Positions 61,150 through 64,000 of a DNA stretch of 64,000 nucleotides are shown in pieces. The stretch is from Paenibacillus sp. FSL H8-0537. Its GTDB lineage: Bacteria; Bacillota; Bacilli; Paenibacillales; Paenibacillaceae. How positions within the stretch are numbered: position 1 is the first letter of the stretch; each line of letters starts with the position of its first letter. The DNA is taken from positions 228,501 to 292,500 of the forward strand of contig NZ_CP150290.1 of assembly GCF_038051995.1 (NCBI RefSeq). The letters are read 5' to 3'. The notes beneath the pieces are model-generated. The model searched no databases, was not told the DNA's origin, and worked only from the letters and a program-made list of their open reading frames with translations. Both the position numbers and the translations under genes were made by a program.

Positions 61150-62937
61150 GTGACTCATATTGCCTTGTACCGTGCCTGGCGTCCCCAGACGTTTCGGGAC
61201 ATGGTGGGACAACAGCATATTGTGCAGACGCTGCAAAATGCGATAAAAGAGGATCGCGTTTCGCATGCCTATTTGTTCAACGGTCCCCGTGGGACGGGGA
61301 AGACGACGACAGCTAAGGTATTGGCGAAAGCAGTCAATTGTGAAGCTGGCCCGGCAGTGGAGCCCTGCAATGAATGCGACGCATGCCGCGGTATTACAGC
61401 TGGTCATATTATGGATGTCGTGGAGATTGATGCTGCCTCCAATCGGGGCATCGACGAAATTCGCGATATACGGGATAAGGTGCGCTACGCCCCATCTGAA
61501 GTGCGCTATAAAGTGTACATTATTGATGAGGTACACATGCTTACTTCAGAGGCGTTCAATGCTTTGCTCAAAACATTGGAAGAGCCGCCTGCACATGTTA
61601 TCTTTATATTAGCAACAACAGAGCCGCATAAGCTTCCTGCAACGATTATTTCCCGCTGCCAGCGTTTTGATTTTCGGCAGGTATCGCTTGCAGAGCAGTC
61701 GGAACGGCTTCATGAGATTTGTAAGGAAGAAGGCATTAGCGCCGAAGAGGATGCGATTGCTTATATTGCAAGGCTGTCGGAAGGCGGCATGCGTGACGCC
61801 ATCAGCCTACTGGAGCAGGTAGCGGCTTTCGGAGGCGGAAGCATTACACTGGATGGTGCTGTCGATGTAACGGGCGGGATGGCGGCCGACCAGTTCTATG
61901 AACTGGCGGAAGCGGTTCGCGATCGTGATGTTGGCGCTGTAATGCCGCTTGTCGAAAGCCTGACGCAAGCGGGCAAGAGCGCGGATAAATGCATGGAGAA
62001 CCTGATTTATTATTTCAGGGATTTGCTTGTGCTTAAGCTTGCTCCGCAAGGCGGAGCAGCAACGGAACGCGTCGTTGACGCGGACCGTTTCCGGGCAATG
62101 GCGGATGCTTTTACGCCGGATCGCTTGTTTCGCATGATTGATACGCTGAACAGCTATCAATCGGAAATGAAGCATGCTGCTCAGTCGCAGACGCTGTTCG
62201 AGGTCGCTCTGATGAAAATTTGCACCATCGGCGATAGCCGTGAAGGCGCGTCTGCGGGGGATGCTGCCCAGCCATCTGGCGCGTCTGCGAGTTCTTCCGC
62301 AGAGGTGGGTCGTCTGCGCCAGCAAGTGGAGCAGCTCGAACGCAAGCTGGAGCAGCTGTTGCAAAATGGCGTTCCGGCTGTTGGTGGAGGTGCGTCTGCC
62401 AGCGGTGCAGCAGCCCGGACTGGGGCAAATGGCAATCGTCCTGCCTTTAATAACCGCAGCGGTGGTTCTAACTCTGTGTCTGTTCGCACGTCAGTTAAGC
62501 TGGGGCCGTATTTATCCGCTGCTGGCAGCAGTGAAACGGGGCAAGTCCGCATGAAGTGGAGCGAGCTGCTTCAGCGGGTGAAGGAAACCAAAATCACCGT
62601 CCATGCGTGGTTGATGGATGGTGAGCCGGTATCGGTCGTGGACGGTACTGTGTTGGTTGCTTTCAAAAACACGATGCACCGAGAAACAACGGAGAAGCCG
62701 ACGCATAAAGAAATTATTGAGCGGGTTCTGCAAAGCGTGTTCGGGGAGCCGCTTCAGCTTGCAACGGTTATGATTAAAGAATGGCAGTCTGCAACCGATA
62801 GTGGCTCAGGTACGCCGGACGAAGCGTTTGAGCTGCAATCGGATATGCCGGACGCAGCGCCAGCCCAGCCTAAATGGGTGGAGGAAGCGGTAAAGCTGTT
62901 TGGCGAAGAGCTTGTCGTTGTGAAAGATGATTTTTAA
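61150..62937 (+). CDS. dnaX: DNA polymerase III subunits gamma and tau
   Basis: 595 residues. AAA+ clamp-loader ATPase with Walker A GPRGTGKTTTAK (about 39-50), a four-cysteine zinc module (CEAGPAVEPCNECDACRG), Walker B IDEVHML and the SRC sensor motif TIISRCQRF. A collar domain, an Ala/Gly/Ser-rich linker (about 370-455) and a tau-type C-terminal domain follow. It loads the sliding clamp and links polymerases. The GTG start has AAGAAGGGAAC upstream. No slippery frameshift site stood out. The gene order SRP RNA-dnaX-ebfC-recR is as in B. subtilis. Confidence 0.96.
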   Translation: MTHIALYRAWRPQTFRDMVGQQHIVQTLQNAIKEDRVSHAYLFNGPRGTGKTTTAKVLAKAVNCEAGPAVEPCNECDACRGITAGHIMDVVEIDAASNRGIDEIRDIRDKVRYAPSEVRYKVYIIDEVHMLTSEAFNALLKTLEEPPAHVIFILATTEPHKLPATIISRCQRFDFRQVSLAEQSERLHEICKEEGISAEEDAIAYIARLSEGGMRDAISLLEQVAAFGGGSITLDGAVDVTGGMAADQFYELAEAVRDRDVGAVMPLVESLTQAGKSADKCMENLIYYFRDLLVLKLAPQGGAATERVVDADRFRAMADAFTPDRLFRMIDTLNSYQSEMKHAAQSQTLFEVALMKICTIGDSREGASAGDAAQPSGASASSSAEVGRLRQQVEQLERKLEQLLQNGVPAVGGGASASGAAARTGANGNRPAFNNRSGGSNSVSVRTSVKLGPYLSAAGSSETGQVRMKWSELLQRVKETKITVHAWLMDGEPVSVVDGTVLVAFKNTMHRETTEKPTHKEIIERVLQSVFGEPLQLATVMIKEWQSATDSGSGTPDEAFELQSDMPDAAPAQPKWVEEAVKLFGEELVVVKDDF

Positions 62938-62959
62938 CTATAAATAAGAGGTGATTACA

Positions 62960-63271
62960 ATGAACAATATGAATCAAATGATGAAGCAAGTGAAGAAGAT
63001 GCAAGAGCAAATGATGAAAGCACAGGAAGAGCTTGTCCACAAAACCGTTGAAGGCACAGCAGGCGGCGGCGTAGTTAACGTTACTGTAAACGGCCACAAA
63101 AAAGTTCTTGATATTACAATTAAACCGGAAGCGGTAGATCCGGAAGATGTAGAAATGCTGCAGGACTTGATTATTACAGCTGTAAACGATGCCCTTTCAA
63201 AAGTGGACGATGTTGCGAACCAGGACATGGGTAAATTTACAGGTGGCATGAAAATCCCGGGCTTGTTCTAA
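62960..63271 (+). CDS. ebfC: YbaB/EbfC family nucleoid-associated protein
   Basis: 103 residues. A Met/Gln/Lys-rich N-terminal helix ([19 protein letters not shown]), then [29 protein letters not shown], the family core. It forms dimers that bind DNA and is nearly always encoded between dnaX and recR. ATG 62960 has AGAGGTG 7 bases upstream. Confidence 0.94.
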   Translation: MNNMNQMMKQVKKMQEQMMKAQEELVHKTVEGTAGGGVVNVTVNGHKKVLDITIKPEAVDPEDVEMLQDLIITAVNDALSKVDDVANQDMGKFTGGMKIPGLF

Positions 63272-63314
63272 AAATAAGCCACTGCTCGTTCTGATTTGAA
63301 AGGAGCTACACCTG

Positions 63315-63914
63315 TTGCATTATCCCGAACCGATAGCGAAGTTGATTGATAGTTTCACCAGGTTGCCGGGTATTGGACCGAAAACAGCTGCGAGACTGGC
63401 TTTTTATGTGCTGCGCATGAAGGAAGATGATGTCATTGATTTTGCTAAAGCGCTCGTAAGCGTGAAACGCAATCTGACTTATTGCTCCATCTGCTGCAAC
63501 ATAACCGATACGGACCCTTGCCGTATTTGCCAGGATAAGCTCAGGGACAACTCCGTCATTTGCGTCGTACAGGAATCGAAAGATTTGGTGGCGATGGAAC
63601 GGACGAAGGAGTTCATGGGGCATTATCACGTGCTGCAAGGGGCGATCTCTCCTATGGAGGGAATCGGTCCGGATCAGATTAAAATTGCCGAGCTGCTGCG
63701 CCGCCTCAGTGATGAGCGAGTGCAGGAACTTATTCTGGCGACTAATCCGAATGTCGAAGGAGAAGCGACCGCGATGTATATATCGAGGCTTGTGAAACCT
63801 TTTGGCATACGGGTCACGCGAATTGCTCACGGCTTGCCGGTTGGTGGCGATTTGGAATATGCCGATGAAGTTACGCTGTCCAAAGCATTGGAAGGCCGCA
63901 GAGAGCTGGGCTAA
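63315..63914 (+). CDS. recR: Recombination mediator protein RecR
   Basis: 199 residues. Helix-hairpin-helix ([20 protein letters not shown]), a four-cysteine zinc finger ([16 protein letters not shown], about 57-72) and a Toprim domain ([28 protein letters not shown]). It acts with RecO and RecF in gap repair. The TTG start has AAAGGAG about 9 bases upstream. A terminator follows. Confidence 0.96.
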   Translation: MHYPEPIAKLIDSFTRLPGIGPKTAARLAFYVLRMKEDDVIDFAKALVSVKRNLTYCSICCNITDTDPCRICQDKLRDNSVICVVQESKDLVAMERTKEFMGHYHVLQGAISPMEGIGPDQIKIAELLRRLSDERVQELILATNPNVEGEATAMYISRLVKPFGIRVTRIAHGLPVGGDLEYADEVTLSKALEGRRELG

Positions 63915-63923
63915 AGATAGGCA

Positions 63924-63966
63924 AAGCTGTTCTTATCGTTCAAAACGATAGGGGCAGCTTTTTTAT
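63924..63966 (+). terminator. Intrinsic terminator of dnaX-ebfC-recR
   Basis: AAAGCTG...CAGCTTT with inner TTATCGTT/AACGATA, followed by T6. Nothing else is visible to the window end. Confidence 0.8.
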
Positions 63967-64000
63967 ATGAAGCATGTAAGGGTATGAGAGAATAACGTAC

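Noticed and set aside
61150..62937. Programmed frameshift in dnaX
   Set aside because: No A-AAA-AAG-type slippery run with a following hairpin was found in the linker region.

Overview
The window reads as a chromosome segment of a spore-forming, low- to mid-GC Firmicute, most likely Paenibacillus or a close relative. The evidence is Bacillus-type housekeeping genes (qoxABCD, rpoE, spo0F, rpmE, and the SRP RNA-dnaX-ebfC-recR block), strong AGGAGG ribosome sites, sporulation promoters (sigma-F/G-like before a class A PBP, sigma-H-like before spo0F) and a large-type SRP RNA with an Alu domain. The order qox - pbpG - speE - speB - ywiB - argS - rpoE - pyrG - spo0F - murA - rho - rpmE follows, in compressed form, the order I recall for the Bacillus subtilis chromosome. 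The puc genes, a dicarboxylate transporter and a large polysaccharide locus look like lineage-specific insertions.

Layout. 0-5.4 kb: a GH94 phosphorylase (probably acting on beta-1,2-oligoglucan) with four GAAACGTTTC operators upstream and a LacI-type regulator downstream. Related palindromic repeats flank the phosphorylase gene in opposite orientations. 5.4-13.3 kb (minus strand): cyclophilin lipoprotein, aa3-type quinol oxidase qoxDCBA, a small membrane protein and a sporulation PBP. 13.5-25.5 kb: spermidine synthase and agmatinase, a guanylate-kinase-like protein, an allantoate/ureidoglycine module with PucR, a DctA-like transporter, a deoxyinosine glycosylase, DUF1934 and argS.

25.9-50.5 kb is the accessory core. 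It starts with a GT2/PIG-V-like pair. Two nearly identical class I c-di-GMP riboswitches then precede a secreted GH26 glycanase. Next comes a BcsA-like processive synthase with two C-terminal PilZ domains, each with complete c-di-GMP-binding motifs. After it comes a Wzx/Wzy-type set: Wzz-like protein, GalU, Ugd, flippase, GT4, CapD-like dehydratase, Wzy, GT2, initiating phosphoglycosyl transferase and an SDR. The locus ends with an alginate-like tailoring set (beta-helix protein, SGNH protein, MBOAT acyltransferase), a DUF218 protein and an orphan solute-binding protein. The sequence therefore predicts c-di-GMP control at two levels: RNA for the glycanase and protein for the synthase. I did not recognise this combination as a described locus, and it is the best candidate for a new system here.

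50.5-64 kb is core: an S8 protease, a candidate structured small RNA, rpoE, pyrG with a CTP-sensing type leader, spo0F, murA, rho, a radical SAM protein, rpmE, a lipoprotein whose ribosome site lies inside the rpmE terminator, SRP RNA, dnaX, ebfC and recR. A family of roughly 98-bp palindromic repeats (at least eight copies) is scattered in intergenic regions. In two places its terminal CTTG overlaps a promoter -35 element. No transposase, prophage, CRISPR array or tRNA was seen.
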